From Hymenobacter fodinae (lineage in GTDB: Bacteria > Bacteroidota > Bacteroidia > Cytophagales > Hymenobacteraceae), in NCBI RefSeq assembly GCF_004745825.1, contig NZ_SRLA01000001.1, positions 682,001-746,000 of the forward strand: DNA of 64,000 bases, written 5' to 3'. The translations under genes were made by a program, and so were the position numbers. The notes beneath the pieces were generated by a model. The model saw only the letters and a program-made list of their open reading frames with translations, did not search any database and was not told where the DNA came from. Every line of letters begins with the position of its first letter. Within the stretch, counting starts at the first letter, position 1. Shown here piece by piece: positions 8,419 to 16,675 of this stretch.

Positions 8419-11400
8419 TTAAGAAACAGCGGTGCCAGGAGTGGCTGCTTCCAGAGGTGGCAAGTACAACCGAAACGTGGTGCCTTCCCCCACTCGGCTC
8501 TCCACGGAAATGTGTCCTCCGTGGCTTTGCACAATGCGGTTGACGAGGTACAGCCCCATGCCCGAGCCCGGCACGTGGTCGTGAAAGCGTCGAAACATCT
8601 GGAACATTTCGCTGCCATACCGGGCCAGATCAATGCCCATGCCATTGTCTTGCACCAGTAGCACGGGGTGGCCGTGGTCTAGCAGAGTACTGATGTGCAC
8701 TCGCGGAGAACGGTCAGGGTCAGCGTACTTCAGAGCGTTGCTGAGCAGGTTGTACAGCACACTCTGCAGGTTTGGGCGCACGAACGGCAGAGCGGGCACC
8801 GCCGAGAAGTCCATCGTAACCTGGGCCGTAGCTAGCTCCAGGGGTTCGGCAATGCTAAGCAGCACCTCCTGAACCAGGGGCGCTAGCTCAACCAGTTCCA
8901 GCGCTACCTCGTGGCGCAGCTTTTGCACCTGCACTAGCTCCGAGAGGTCGTGGATGGTGCCGTAAATTTGGTGTAAGGCTTTCTCGAACATCGACACCAG
9001 CTGGGCGGCGTCGGGGTCGTGGAAGGTTGCCGTCCGGACCAGCTCCTGAAAGATGCCGGCCATGTTGTTGATGGGCTGCTTCAGGTCGTGGGAGGCCGTG
9101 TACACGAAGTAGTCCAAGTCTTGGTTGGTACGCGTGAGCTCAGCATTGCGCTCCTCCAGGCGCTCCTGCACCCGTTTGTAGTCGTCGATATCGGTGGTGG
9201 TGCCAAACCAGCGCACAATGGTGTTATCGGCGTTGCGTAGCGCGTAGGCCCGATGCAGGTACCAGCGGTAGCGCCCAGTGCGCACATCCAGCAAGCGGCT
9301 TTCCATATTCAGGTTTTCGCCGGTTTGGATGCTGTGCTTGTACTGCGCCAACGAATCAGCAACCTCATCCTGATGAATGAGTGTAGCCCACCCCTCCTGC
9401 AGCGTTTGCTCTACGGGCACGCCAGTGCAGTCGGGCCAGCGGGAGTTGATGTAATCGATGTTGCCATCGGGGCGAGCCGTCCAGACGATGGCCGGAATGG
9501 CTTCGGCCAGGAACCGGAACTGCTCTTCGCTGCGCCGGAGCTCTTCTGCCAGCAAGCGCTGTTCGTGAATGTCGGTGCTGGAGCTGTACCACCGGTACGG
9601 CTCCCCATCGTTGTTGAGGGCGGGCACCAGCCGGTTGAGGTGCCACCGGTACTGCCCCTGCTCATTGCGCAACCTGATTTCCTGAGAATAACCCTGGCGG
9701 GTAAGCTGGGCCTGGGCAAACCGAGCCGCGTCGGAAGCCACGTCGGTGGGGTGCAGTGCACGTTGCCAAGCCTGGGGCAGGTCATCTATGGTCTGGCCAG
9801 TGTAGGCGAACCACTGCGGGCTGGCGTACTCCACGTGTCCATCGGGCCCGATGATGCTCGTCATCTGGGGCAACGACTCCAGCATCTGGCGCAGCAACTC
9901 ATCTTGGCGGTGCAGCTCGGCGTCGAGGACTTCCATACGGCGGCGCGCCCGTACCCGGTCCGTTACGTCGACGGCAAATACCAGAATGCCCTGCATGGTG
10001 TGGTGCTCATTGCGCAGGGGGCGGCACACAAAATCGAAGTACACTTCCTGAGCGGGAGCGTCGGGCGTAGCGGGCTGTAACACTAGTTGCTCGTGGCCGC
10101 TGGCTGGCTCCCCGGAGGCGTATACTTCATCCAGAATAGCCAACAAGCCCTGTTCCTGCAGCCATGGAGCTGCCGAGTGGGCCGTTTGCCCGAGTTGCAC
10201 ATGCCCCCCCAGAAACCGGTTGAAGTTACCGTTGATAAAGCCTACCACGTGGTGGGGGCCCAGCAACGTAGCTAGCAAGGCCGGCACTTCTCCCACAATG
10301 TACTGCAGCTGCTGGTCTTTCTCAGCCAGCACTAATTGGGTGCGCTTCTGCTCGTCGATGTTGGTGCAGGTGCCAAACCACTGCTCAATTGCTCCGGCGG
10401 CGTTGCGCACGGGCAGAGCCTGAGCTAAAAACCACCTGTACTGCCCACTGCGGCTCCGTAAGCGGTACTCACACTCGTAGAGGTGGCCCGACTGCAGCGC
10501 CTGCTGCCACCGGGCCAGGGTGCGGGCGCGGTCATCGGGGTGCAGCAGGTAGTGCCACAGGTCATCGCCTGACATCTCCGTGGCCGCAGCATCCATATAC
10601 TCTTGCCAGCGTTGGTTGGAGTATAGGATGTGCCCCTGCGCATCGGTGGTCCAGACCAGTTGCGGAACGAAATCGGCTAATAGCTGAAACTGCTCTAGGC
10701 TTTGGTGCAGGGCCCGCTCCGTGTTGCGAGCCTGCGTGACGTCCTGCATGGCCCCCAGCATGCGCACGGGCTGGCCTTTGTCGTCGCGCACAATGTAAAA
10801 GCGGTCTACCACCTCAGCCCACGAGCCGTCGGCGCGGCGCAGGCGATACTCGGCGTTGCCGGATGTGGCCGATTCGGCCATCAGCCCGCTTGTGTATTGC
10901 TCCAGGCTAGGCCAGTCGTCGGGGTGTACGCAGGCCTGCCAGAAAGCGTAGTTGTTGGTTTCGGAGTTTACGGGGTAGCCAAACTGCGTGCTAAACAGCT
11001 CGTTCCGCCACAAGTGGCCGGTGCGCAGGTCATGGTCCCAGATTATGTCGTGGGTGGCGCGGGCCAGCAGCGTGAAGCTCTCGTAGTTGAATTTGCCCTG
11101 CTGCTGCAGGCGTACTTGGTCAGTCACATCGAGGCAGCGGCAAAGCAGGTAGCGTAAGTCACCGGCAGCAGTAAACACGGGCTGCAGCGTCATCTGCCAG
11201 TAGCGCGGAAACGCCTTGCCATTGGGAGCGGTGTGGATGAACTGCTGTGCCTCTAGCGTTTGCGAGATTTTCTGGTGCACGGCCTTGTCCAGGGCCTCTT
11301 GCCAGGGTTGGCTTTCGGTGGGGCCCACCACGGGCCCTTTGGCAAAGACCTCGTGAATAGGATGACCAGCTACTGCTTGCCGCTCGCAGCCTAGCAAGCG

Positions 11401-11508
11401 GCACATGGCGTCATTCAACGCCAGCAAAGTAAGATCGGGCTGCAATACCAAGTGGGGGGAGGGCAGAACGTCGAACAGTAGTTCGAAGTCAACCAGGTCG
11501 GCAACCAT
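8419..11508 (-). CDS. Multi-PAS sensor histidine kinase, soluble
   Basis: A 1029-residue kinase with no membrane segment. Six PAS/PAC modules of about 125 residues follow one another, ending in VTDQVRL, VTQARN, IDEQKR, VTDRVRAR, IHEQRLL and IDDYKR. The dimerisation/phosphoacceptor helix carries the H-box YTASHDLKQPINNMAG, and an HATPase follows with N-box LLSNALKYA, G1 VQDNGMGIDL and G2 VPGSGMGLYLV. The SHDLKQPI H-box is the type seen in phytochrome-like and PAS-rich kinases. No receiver domain or response regulator lies nearby, so the partner is elsewhere. A promoter-like TATCTTTG box lies 62 bases before the start. The tandem PAS protein downstream may belong to the same unit. Signal is unknown. 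Confidence 0.93.
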   Translation of the reverse strand: MVADLVDFELLFDVLPSPHLVLQPDLTLLALNDAMCRLLGCERQAVAGHPIHEVFAKGPVVGPTESQPWQEALDKAVHQKISQTLEAQQFIHTAPNGKAFPRYWQMTLQPVFTAAGDLRYLLCRCLDVTDQVRLQQQGKFNYESFTLLARATHDIIWDHDLRTGHLWRNELFSTQFGYPVNSETNNYAFWQACVHPDDWPSLEQYTSGLMAESATSGNAEYRLRRADGSWAEVVDRFYIVRDDKGQPVRMLGAMQDVTQARNTERALHQSLEQFQLLADFVPQLVWTTDAQGHILYSNQRWQEYMDAAATEMSGDDLWHYLLHPDDRARTLARWQQALQSGHLYECEYRLRSRSGQYRWFLAQALPVRNAAGAIEQWFGTCTNIDEQKRTQLVLAEKDQQLQYIVGEVPALLATLLGPHHVVGFINGNFNRFLGGHVQLGQTAHSAAPWLQEQGLLAILDEVYASGEPASGHEQLVLQPATPDAPAQEVYFDFVCRPLRNEHHTMQGILVFAVDVTDRVRARRRMEVLDAELHRQDELLRQMLESLPQMTSIIGPDGHVEYASPQWFAYTGQTIDDLPQAWQRALHPTDVASDAARFAQAQLTRQGYSQEIRLRNEQGQYRWHLNRLVPALNNDGEPYRWYSSSTDIHEQRLLAEELRRSEEQFRFLAEAIPAIVWTARPDGNIDYINSRWPDCTGVPVEQTLQEGWATLIHQDEVADSLAQYKHSIQTGENLNMESRLLDVRTGRYRWYLHRAYALRNADNTIVRWFGTTTDIDDYKRVQERLEERNAELTRTNQDLDYFVYTASHDLKQPINNMAGIFQELVRTATFHDPDAAQLVSMFEKALHQIYGTIHDLSELVQVQKLRHEVALELVELAPLVQEVLLSIAEPLELATAQVTMDFSAVPALPFVRPNLQSVLYNLLSNALKYADPDRSPRVHISTLLDHGHPVLLVQDNGMGIDLARYGSEMFQMFRRFHDHVPGSGMGLYLVNRIVQSHGGHISVESRVGEGTTFRLYLPPLEAATPGTAVS

Positions 11509-11569
11509 AAGAACAGGGAATTGGGAGGGCGCGGCCTACTTTCGGCCGCGTGGCATCAATGGCCATCGT

Positions 11570-11577
11570 CAAAGATA
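11570..11577 (-). promoter_or_regulatory. Bacteroidota -7 box candidate for the six-PAS kinase
   Basis: Read on the minus strand the octamer is TATCTTTG, an exact match to the TAnnTTTG -7 consensus of Bacteroidota, 62 bases before the ATG. No clear TTG -33 element was found, so this is tentative. Confidence 0.35.
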
Positions 11578-11688
11578 CGCAGCCCGCAGAGTTTCCGGCC
11601 GGTTGCGCAGGGGTATTCTTTCGAAGCTCAACTGTAGGCCAGGGCTGCCACCACGCTAAGGAAGTCGCCGGCGTGCCCTACAGAAGAA

Positions 11689-11715
11689 AGCCCCGCTTCT
11701 GGCGGAAGCGGGGCT
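11689..11715 (-). terminator. Terminator after msrA
   Basis: The stem AGCCCCGCTTC (11689-11699) pairs perfectly with GAAGCGGGGCT (11705-11715) over a 5-base loop; in the msrA direction it is followed by TTTCTT. Confidence 0.8.
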
Positions 11716-11737
11716 GTAAACACAGGGGGTGAGTGGC

Positions 11738-12406
11738 CTAGAGCGGATTCTTGAGCAGCTCCGGAAACTTGTGCCGGAACTTCTCCACTTTTGGCGTTGA
11801 CACGCTGCGCACGTAGGGCTCATTGGGGTGCAGGCGCAAGTAGCCCTGGTGGTAGCCCTCGGCGGGCCAGAACTTAGTGTAGGCCACTACCTGCGTTACG
11901 ATAGGGTCGGAGTACTGGTGTGAGGCATTAACGCGCTTGATGGCGGCGTCAATAATTTGCTTTTCCTGGGGCGTGCGGTAGAAAGCAATGGAGCGGTATT
12001 GGGTGCCGGCGTCGGGGCCCTGGCGGTTCAGGGTTGTGGGGTCGTGGCCGGCGCGCAGAAACACATCCACCAGGGTGGCAAAGCTGATCTGCTTGGGGTC
12101 GTAGTAAATCTGGATTGACTCGGCGTGGCTGGTCCGGCCGCTGCCCACCTGCTCGTAGGTGGGGTTGGCCTCTTTACCGCCGCTGTAGCCCGATACAACT
12201 TCTTTCACTCCCTTCAGCTCCTCAAAAATTTCTTCGGTGCACCAGAAGCAGCCGCCCGCAAAGGTGGCCTCTGCCAGACCCTGCATATTGGTAGGAGCCT
12301 TGCCCGCCGTGGAGCGGCTGAGCGACTGAGCATCGGCGGGACGGTCTTGGGTGCAGGCCACTAGGGTAAGCAGCAGGCCTAGCAAATAGGTTTTCAAATG
12401 TGGCAT
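11738..12406 (-). CDS. msrA: Peptide-methionine (S)-S-oxide reductase, lipoprotein form
   Basis: MsrA reduces the S-form of methionine sulfoxide in oxidised proteins. The catalytic motif GCFWCTEEIFEEL is intact, and the protein continues with VSGYSGGKEANPTYEQVGSG, HAESIQIYYDP, FLRAGHDPTTLNRQG and DAGTQYRSIAFY. The start chosen (12406) gives 222 residues and a lipoprotein leader: MPHLKTYLLGLLLTLVAC, with lipobox LVAC. A longer frame opens at 12523 but its added residues are not signal-like. As a lipoprotein it would work in the periplasm or at the outer membrane and repair oxidised envelope proteins. The C-terminal FRHKFPELL tail is typical of the family. The TAG stop lies within a CTAGGCCA octamer (minus strand). 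Confidence 0.94.
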   Translation of the reverse strand: MPHLKTYLLGLLLTLVACTQDRPADAQSLSRSTAGKAPTNMQGLAEATFAGGCFWCTEEIFEELKGVKEVVSGYSGGKEANPTYEQVGSGRTSHAESIQIYYDPKQISFATLVDVFLRAGHDPTTLNRQGPDAGTQYRSIAFYRTPQEKQIIDAAIKRVNASHQYSDPIVTQVVAYTKFWPAEGYHQGYLRLHPNEPYVRSVSTPKVEKFRHKFPELLKNPL

Positions 12407-12583
12407 GATAACGTAGAATGACGTGTGGCCCATATACGGGTAGCTGAGCCATATCGGACGTGGGCCCGGCGGGTTGTGACTGTAATGATGCCCAGCTAAA
12501 AATAATTCCGACACGCAAAGCACAACCTTATGGCAAGCCCGTCCGTAAGGGGGCTTGGCGGCAGTGTGTCCGTCATCTGGTTT

Positions 12584-12979
12584 ATGTCATACCGCATTCT
12601 GCACGAAGAGTCCTACATCACTATTGCCTACGATTACGTTCATGAATGGCTGTACGTAGACTGGATTGGAGACCAAGACCTGACTTCCGTGCAGACGGGT
12701 TGCCTCATGATGCTGCAGTTTCTGAAAGCAGAGCGCTGCCACAAAGTGCTTAATGACAACCGCCGCGTAACCAGCATGTGGGCCGATGCCGCCGAGTGGG
12801 GCGGCTACGAGTGGTTTCCGGCTATGGCCGATGGGGGCCTGGAGTACTTTGCCTGGGTGTACTCGCCCAACGTGTACAGCCGCCTCTCCACCGACCTCAC
12901 CTTGCAGCACACCACCCGCCCCGTTATCCTGACCTTCGACAGCATCGACACGGCGACGTCGTGGCTGAAACAGGTGTAA
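12584..12979 (+). CDS. STAS/SpoIIAA-like small protein, paralog A
   Basis: A soluble protein of 131 residues with no signal peptide. It aligns by eye with two other products in this window (31763-32191 and 20918-21340). They share an N-terminal strand on YITIAYD-type sequence, a central LNDNRR or LNDT segment and a W..EWFPAMA segment; A and B also share AWVYSP near residue 100. The LND pattern and size fit the SpoIIAA/STAS-like proteins common in Hymenobacter, whose function is not known. The ATG at 12584 is preferred over an upstream frame start at 12530, since homology begins there. The gene stands alone between divergent msrA and an envelope protein gene. Confidence 0.7.
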   Translation: MSYRILHEESYITIAYDYVHEWLYVDWIGDQDLTSVQTGCLMMLQFLKAERCHKVLNDNRRVTSMWADAAEWGGYEWFPAMADGGLEYFAWVYSPNVYSRLSTDLTLQHTTRPVILTFDSIDTATSWLKQV

Positions 12980-13070
12980 TACGGTCCGGCACAGTGGCCT
13001 AGCGGCTGCTTGTGCTCCTGCAGCTTGCTGAACGCTATATTTACCAATCCACTGGTATAACTAGCATTAC

Positions 13071-15971
13071 GTGTCCCAACTTCTGCGTCGTGGCGTCTGG
13101 ACTGCCGCGCTAGGCCTAGCGCCTTTCTGGCCGGTTCTGGCCCAAACTCTGCTGCCCGTTGAACAGCAAACACCCGCTTCCTTGCCGTGGTATGAGGTGC
13201 GCACGCCCCACTTCCGGGTACTGTACCCCGAGGGGTTTGGGGCTACGGCCCAGCGCACCGCCCGGCGGCTAGAGCAGGTATACCAGCCCGTAAGTGCCTC
13301 TTTGCAGCGCCCGCCCCGCCCCATCTCGGTGGTCTTGCAGAGCCAGAATACCATTGGCAATGGCTTCGTGACCCTGTTGCCCCGCCACTCCGAGTTTTAC
13401 GGCAGCTTCCCCCAAGACCCCTTCCTGACCGGCACCCTCGACTGGCTGGATGAGCTGAGCGTGCACGAATACCGCCACGTGGTGCAGTACGAAAAAGCCC
13501 GCGAAAACCTGGGCCGACTGGCCTACGCGGTGGGGGGCTACGGGGGAGTAGGCCTGTTGACGCTGGGCGTGCCCGACTGGTTTTTTGAGGGCGACGCCGT
13601 AGGTACCGAAACTGCCCTCACCCGGAGTGGCCGGGGGCGTATTCCTTCCTTTGATATGGGGCTGCGCGCCAACCTGCTGGCTGGCCGTAAGTTCTCGTAC
13701 AGCAAGGCTGTGGCCGGCTCCTTCCGCGACAACGTACCCGACCACTACGTGCTGGGCTATTTTCTGACGACGCGCCTGAAGCGCACCGCCGGCCCCACCG
13801 TGTGGAGCGACGTGCTCAACCGCTATTACCGGTTTCCGGTCTACCCGTTTTCCTTTTCCGATAAGACGCGCCGCCAGACTGGCCTACGGGTAGACGACCT
13901 CTACCGCCGCACCATGCAGGAGTTGGACAGTACCTGGCGGCAGGAGCAGGCTCAGCTGGAACTTACCCCCGCCACCGATTTTCGGCAGCAGGCTTCTCAG
14001 CGGGTATTCACTGAGTATCAGTACCCTCAGTACCTCTCCGATAGCAGCGTGCTGGCCGTGAAGAGTGGCCTAGGCCACATCCCGCAGTTGGTGCGCCTGA
14101 GCCGGCGCGGGCCTGAACAGCGAGTGCGCCAACTAGGCCTCTGGAACAACCCCGAGATGCTGTCGGCCGGAGGTGGGAAAGTGGCCTGGGTGGAGTTTCG
14201 GTACGACCCGCGCTGGCAACAGCGGGTGTACTCAGAGCTGCGCATACTGGACCTCGCCACTGGCACCCTCACGCGCCCCGGCCGCCGCACCCGCTACGCC
14301 GCCGCCGTGCTTTCGCCCAATGGGCAGCAACTGCTTACCGTCAGCACCGACTCGGCCTACCAACAGCGCGTGCACGTAGTCGATGCCCAGACTGGCGCCG
14401 TTGTCCGCACGTTTCCCAACCCCGAGAACTACCACTACCTGCAGCCCCGTTGGTCGGCTGATGGCCGTACCATTGCGGCCGTACGTCTCGAGCCCGCCGG
14501 AAAAGCCTTGGTGCTACTAGATGCTCAGACTGGCCTAGCCCGTACCGTTCTGCCCGCTGCCAACGACAACCTCTCGCACCCCCAGCCCTGGGGCAACTAC
14601 GTGCTGTTCAACTCCCCCCGCTCGGGCGTTGACAATGTGTACGCCGTGCAAACGAGCACCGGCGAGGTGCGCCAGGTGACGTCTAGGCCAGTTGGAGCAT
14701 ACCACGCGGCCGTGTCGCCGGATGGGCAGCGGCTGGCGTTCCATGAGTTTCGGGCCCAGGGCAGCCGGGTGGTAGAAATGCCCCTGAACCCAGCCCAGTG
14801 GCGGCCCGTGCCGGCCGTGGCCGGTACTCCCGACCGCTACGCCGCTGAGCTAGCGCGCCAAGAGCCCGGCAAGGCACAGGTTGGCTCCATTCTGCCCGGC
14901 CCCGATTCGGCGTTTGCGGCCCTGCCCGTTTCGCGCTACCGCCGCCTGCCTCACGCCTTGAATGCCTACAGTTGGGGGCTGGTGCAAAGCGCTTCGGGCA
15001 GTGATTTGGTGCTGGGCGTGCGCTCCCAAGATGTGCTGAGTACCACTCAAGCCGTGGCGGGCGTGAGCTTCGATGGAGTAGAGCGTACGGGTAGCGCCAC
15101 CGTAGATGTCAGCTATCAAGGGTTGTGGCCCGTGCTAGACCTGGGCCTGACGGCTGGGCAGCGTCGCACTGCGGTACTCACCAGTAATGGCGACCTTCTG
15201 GAAGACCAGTGGCAATACACTAGCTTCCTAACAGGGGCACGGCTTCCCCTCGTCCTGACTCATTCGCGCATGCAGCAGTCGCTGACAGTGGCGAGTTATT
15301 ATCAAATGGAGCGTGTGCGGGGCTACGACTTGCCGGTACCTATTTCTGAGTTGAGCTTCGGGCGCAGTCTGCACGTGCTTACGGGCAGCGTGGCCTATGC
15401 CCGCACTCTGCGACAAAGCAAGCGCGACGTGGGGCCACGCTGGGGCCAGACGGCCAGCGTGGCTTGGCGCGGCACACCCTTCGGCACTGGCCTAGACGCC
15501 GAGCAGCGCAGCGCGCAGGCCGGGGTGTATCTGCCGGGCGTGGGGCGGCACCACAGCATCCGGCTGCGGGGCGGCTACCAGTGGCAGCAGCAGAACCAGT
15601 ACCGGTTTGGGGCCACGGTGTTCTATCCGCGCGGGCTGCGCTACGTGAGTCTCGACCGCCTACACGTGCTCAGCGCCGAATACCGCCTGCCGCTGGCCGA
15701 TGTGCACTGGGAGCTGGGCCGTTGGCTGTACATTCAGCGCCTGAAAGGGGTAGCGTTTTATGACCGCGCCGCCGGCAGCAGCCGCGTAACTCTCTCCACC
15801 GGGGAAGCCGCGTTGCTGCGCCGCACCTATTACTCCACTGGTTTCGACCTATCCTTTGTATTTAACCCTTTGCGCCTGCGCACCCCCCTTGAGGCCGGAG
15901 TACGCACCTTCTATAACTCCCAAACCCGCGCCTGGGAACTGCAGGGGCTAGTGTTGAACGTAGGGTTCTAA
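13071..15971 (+). CDS. Envelope protein: peptidase-MA-like domain, beta-propeller and outer-membrane barrel
   Basis: A 966-residue exported protein. It starts with GTG at 13071; a signal peptide ends near LAQT. Residues about 40-290 resemble a peptidase MA-like metalloprotease, with a HExxH motif at 132-136 (HEYRH) inside SVHEYRHVVQYEKA. Residues about 300-620 hold WD40/TolB-like propeller repeats (LSPNGQQLL, RWSADGRTIAAV, VSPDGQRLAF). The last ~330 residues are alternating hydrophobic strands ending in phenylalanine (LNVGF), as in outer-membrane barrels. This layout suggests an outer-membrane protein with a periplasmic processing or binding part; it is an inference. The third zinc ligand is not assigned. 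The terminal hairpin is shared with the convergent META lipoprotein. Confidence 0.8.
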   Translation: MSQLLRRGVWTAALGLAPFWPVLAQTLLPVEQQTPASLPWYEVRTPHFRVLYPEGFGATAQRTARRLEQVYQPVSASLQRPPRPISVVLQSQNTIGNGFVTLLPRHSEFYGSFPQDPFLTGTLDWLDELSVHEYRHVVQYEKARENLGRLAYAVGGYGGVGLLTLGVPDWFFEGDAVGTETALTRSGRGRIPSFDMGLRANLLAGRKFSYSKAVAGSFRDNVPDHYVLGYFLTTRLKRTAGPTVWSDVLNRYYRFPVYPFSFSDKTRRQTGLRVDDLYRRTMQELDSTWRQEQAQLELTPATDFRQQASQRVFTEYQYPQYLSDSSVLAVKSGLGHIPQLVRLSRRGPEQRVRQLGLWNNPEMLSAGGGKVAWVEFRYDPRWQQRVYSELRILDLATGTLTRPGRRTRYAAAVLSPNGQQLLTVSTDSAYQQRVHVVDAQTGAVVRTFPNPENYHYLQPRWSADGRTIAAVRLEPAGKALVLLDAQTGLARTVLPAANDNLSHPQPWGNYVLFNSPRSGVDNVYAVQTSTGEVRQVTSRPVGAYHAAVSPDGQRLAFHEFRAQGSRVVEMPLNPAQWRPVPAVAGTPDRYAAELARQEPGKAQVGSILPGPDSAFAALPVSRYRRLPHALNAYSWGLVQSASGSDLVLGVRSQDVLSTTQAVAGVSFDGVERTGSATVDVSYQGLWPVLDLGLTAGQRRTAVLTSNGDLLEDQWQYTSFLTGARLPLVLTHSRMQQSLTVASYYQMERVRGYDLPVPISELSFGRSLHVLTGSVAYARTLRQSKRDVGPRWGQTASVAWRGTPFGTGLDAEQRSAQAGVYLPGVGRHHSIRLRGGYQWQQQNQYRFGATVFYPRGLRYVSLDRLHVLSAEYRLPLADVHWELGRWLYIQRLKGVAFYDRAAGSSRVTLSTGEAALLRRTYYSTGFDLSFVFNPLRLRTPLEAGVRTFYNSQTRAWELQGLVLNVGF
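14065..14078. repeat. Palindromic double copy of the CTAGGCCA octamer
   Basis: A perfect 14-bp palindrome GTGGCCTAGGCCAC inside the coding region of the envelope protein. It is one of several places where two copies of the over-represented octamer overlap head to head. Confidence 0.85.
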
Positions 15972-15998
15972 GGCAGTTTTATGCCCTTCATGAATACA

Positions 15999-16031
15999 AA
16001 AGGCCGCCCTTCTCTCCAGAGGGCGGCCTTT
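15999..16031. terminator. Bidirectional terminator
   Basis: The stem AAAGGCCGCCCT (15999-16010) pairs perfectly with AGGGCGGCCTTT (16020-16031), with a 9-base loop, between two convergent genes. Confidence 0.85.
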
Positions 16032-16052
16032 GTGTATCCGGGAAAAGGAGGA

Positions 16053-16484
16053 TTAATCTTCGGCCCGGAAAACAAGGATGGGTTGCTCTGATTCGGCTCC
16101 GTAGAGACGTAGGGTGCGGTTGCTAATGGAGTAGCGGACCGTTTTGTGCAAGGCGGCATTGTAGGCCTGTTCCGTCTCAATTTCATTGCAAAGCGCGAAA
16201 GTGGAGCCGCCCGTGGGAAAGCGGAGGGTAGGAGTGCCGGCCGCCAACTCATACGTGCCCATCAGTTGGTTGCAGTAGGAGTGGGCATTATACGTGTTGC
16301 CGGCTGCCAGCATTATCAGGTCGGCGGAAGCGTTTTTGGGCGTCGCCTGGCCATTCACTTCGGTTAAGATCCAGCGCTGATCAAGCAGGTAAACGGGGGC
16401 GGGAACCGGCTCATCATCCTTGCTGCAGCTGCTAAATACCAGCGACAGAGAGAGTACTAGACCTGAGAGTACTGAACGAAACAT
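16053..16484 (-). CDS. META/HslJ-domain lipoprotein (copy 1)
   Basis: A 143-residue lipoprotein: the leader MFRSVLSGLVLSLSLVFSSC ends in a lipobox Cys, and a short acidic linker follows. The mature part is a META domain: LLDQRWILTEVNGQ, the HSYCNQLMGTYEL segment with the characteristic YCNxxxGxY pattern, a paired Cys in FALCNEIETEQAYN, and LRLYGAESEQPILVF at the end. META/HslJ proteins fold as small beta barrels; HslJ is linked to novobiocin resistance in E. coli, but no general activity is known. Three more copies sit at 23475, 36584 and 41840. The start at 16484 is preferred because the longer frame from 16598 adds a non-signal leader. Confidence 0.85.
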   Translation of the reverse strand: MFRSVLSGLVLSLSLVFSSCSKDDEPVPAPVYLLDQRWILTEVNGQATPKNASADLIMLAAGNTYNAHSYCNQLMGTYELAAGTPTLRFPTGGSTFALCNEIETEQAYNAALHKTVRYSISNRTLRLYGAESEQPILVFRAED

Positions 16485-16675
16485 AGCGCGGAAGAAAGAA
16501 CGGTGGGAAGGCAGTAAGACCTGGCCTAAGCCAGGGGAGTACGCAAGAGAGCATCTAAAGCAGCAGATGGTTGCATGCATTAGATGCAAGTACCACACTA
16601 CGCGTCAGAAACTCGCGGTAGTACCGCATTAATTATCAACTTTAGGCACTATTCCTTTATACTACTTCAAACTAT

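Noticed and set aside
9253..10080. 275-codon plus-strand frame
   Set aside because: Antisense to the six-PAS kinase; no start signal or homology.
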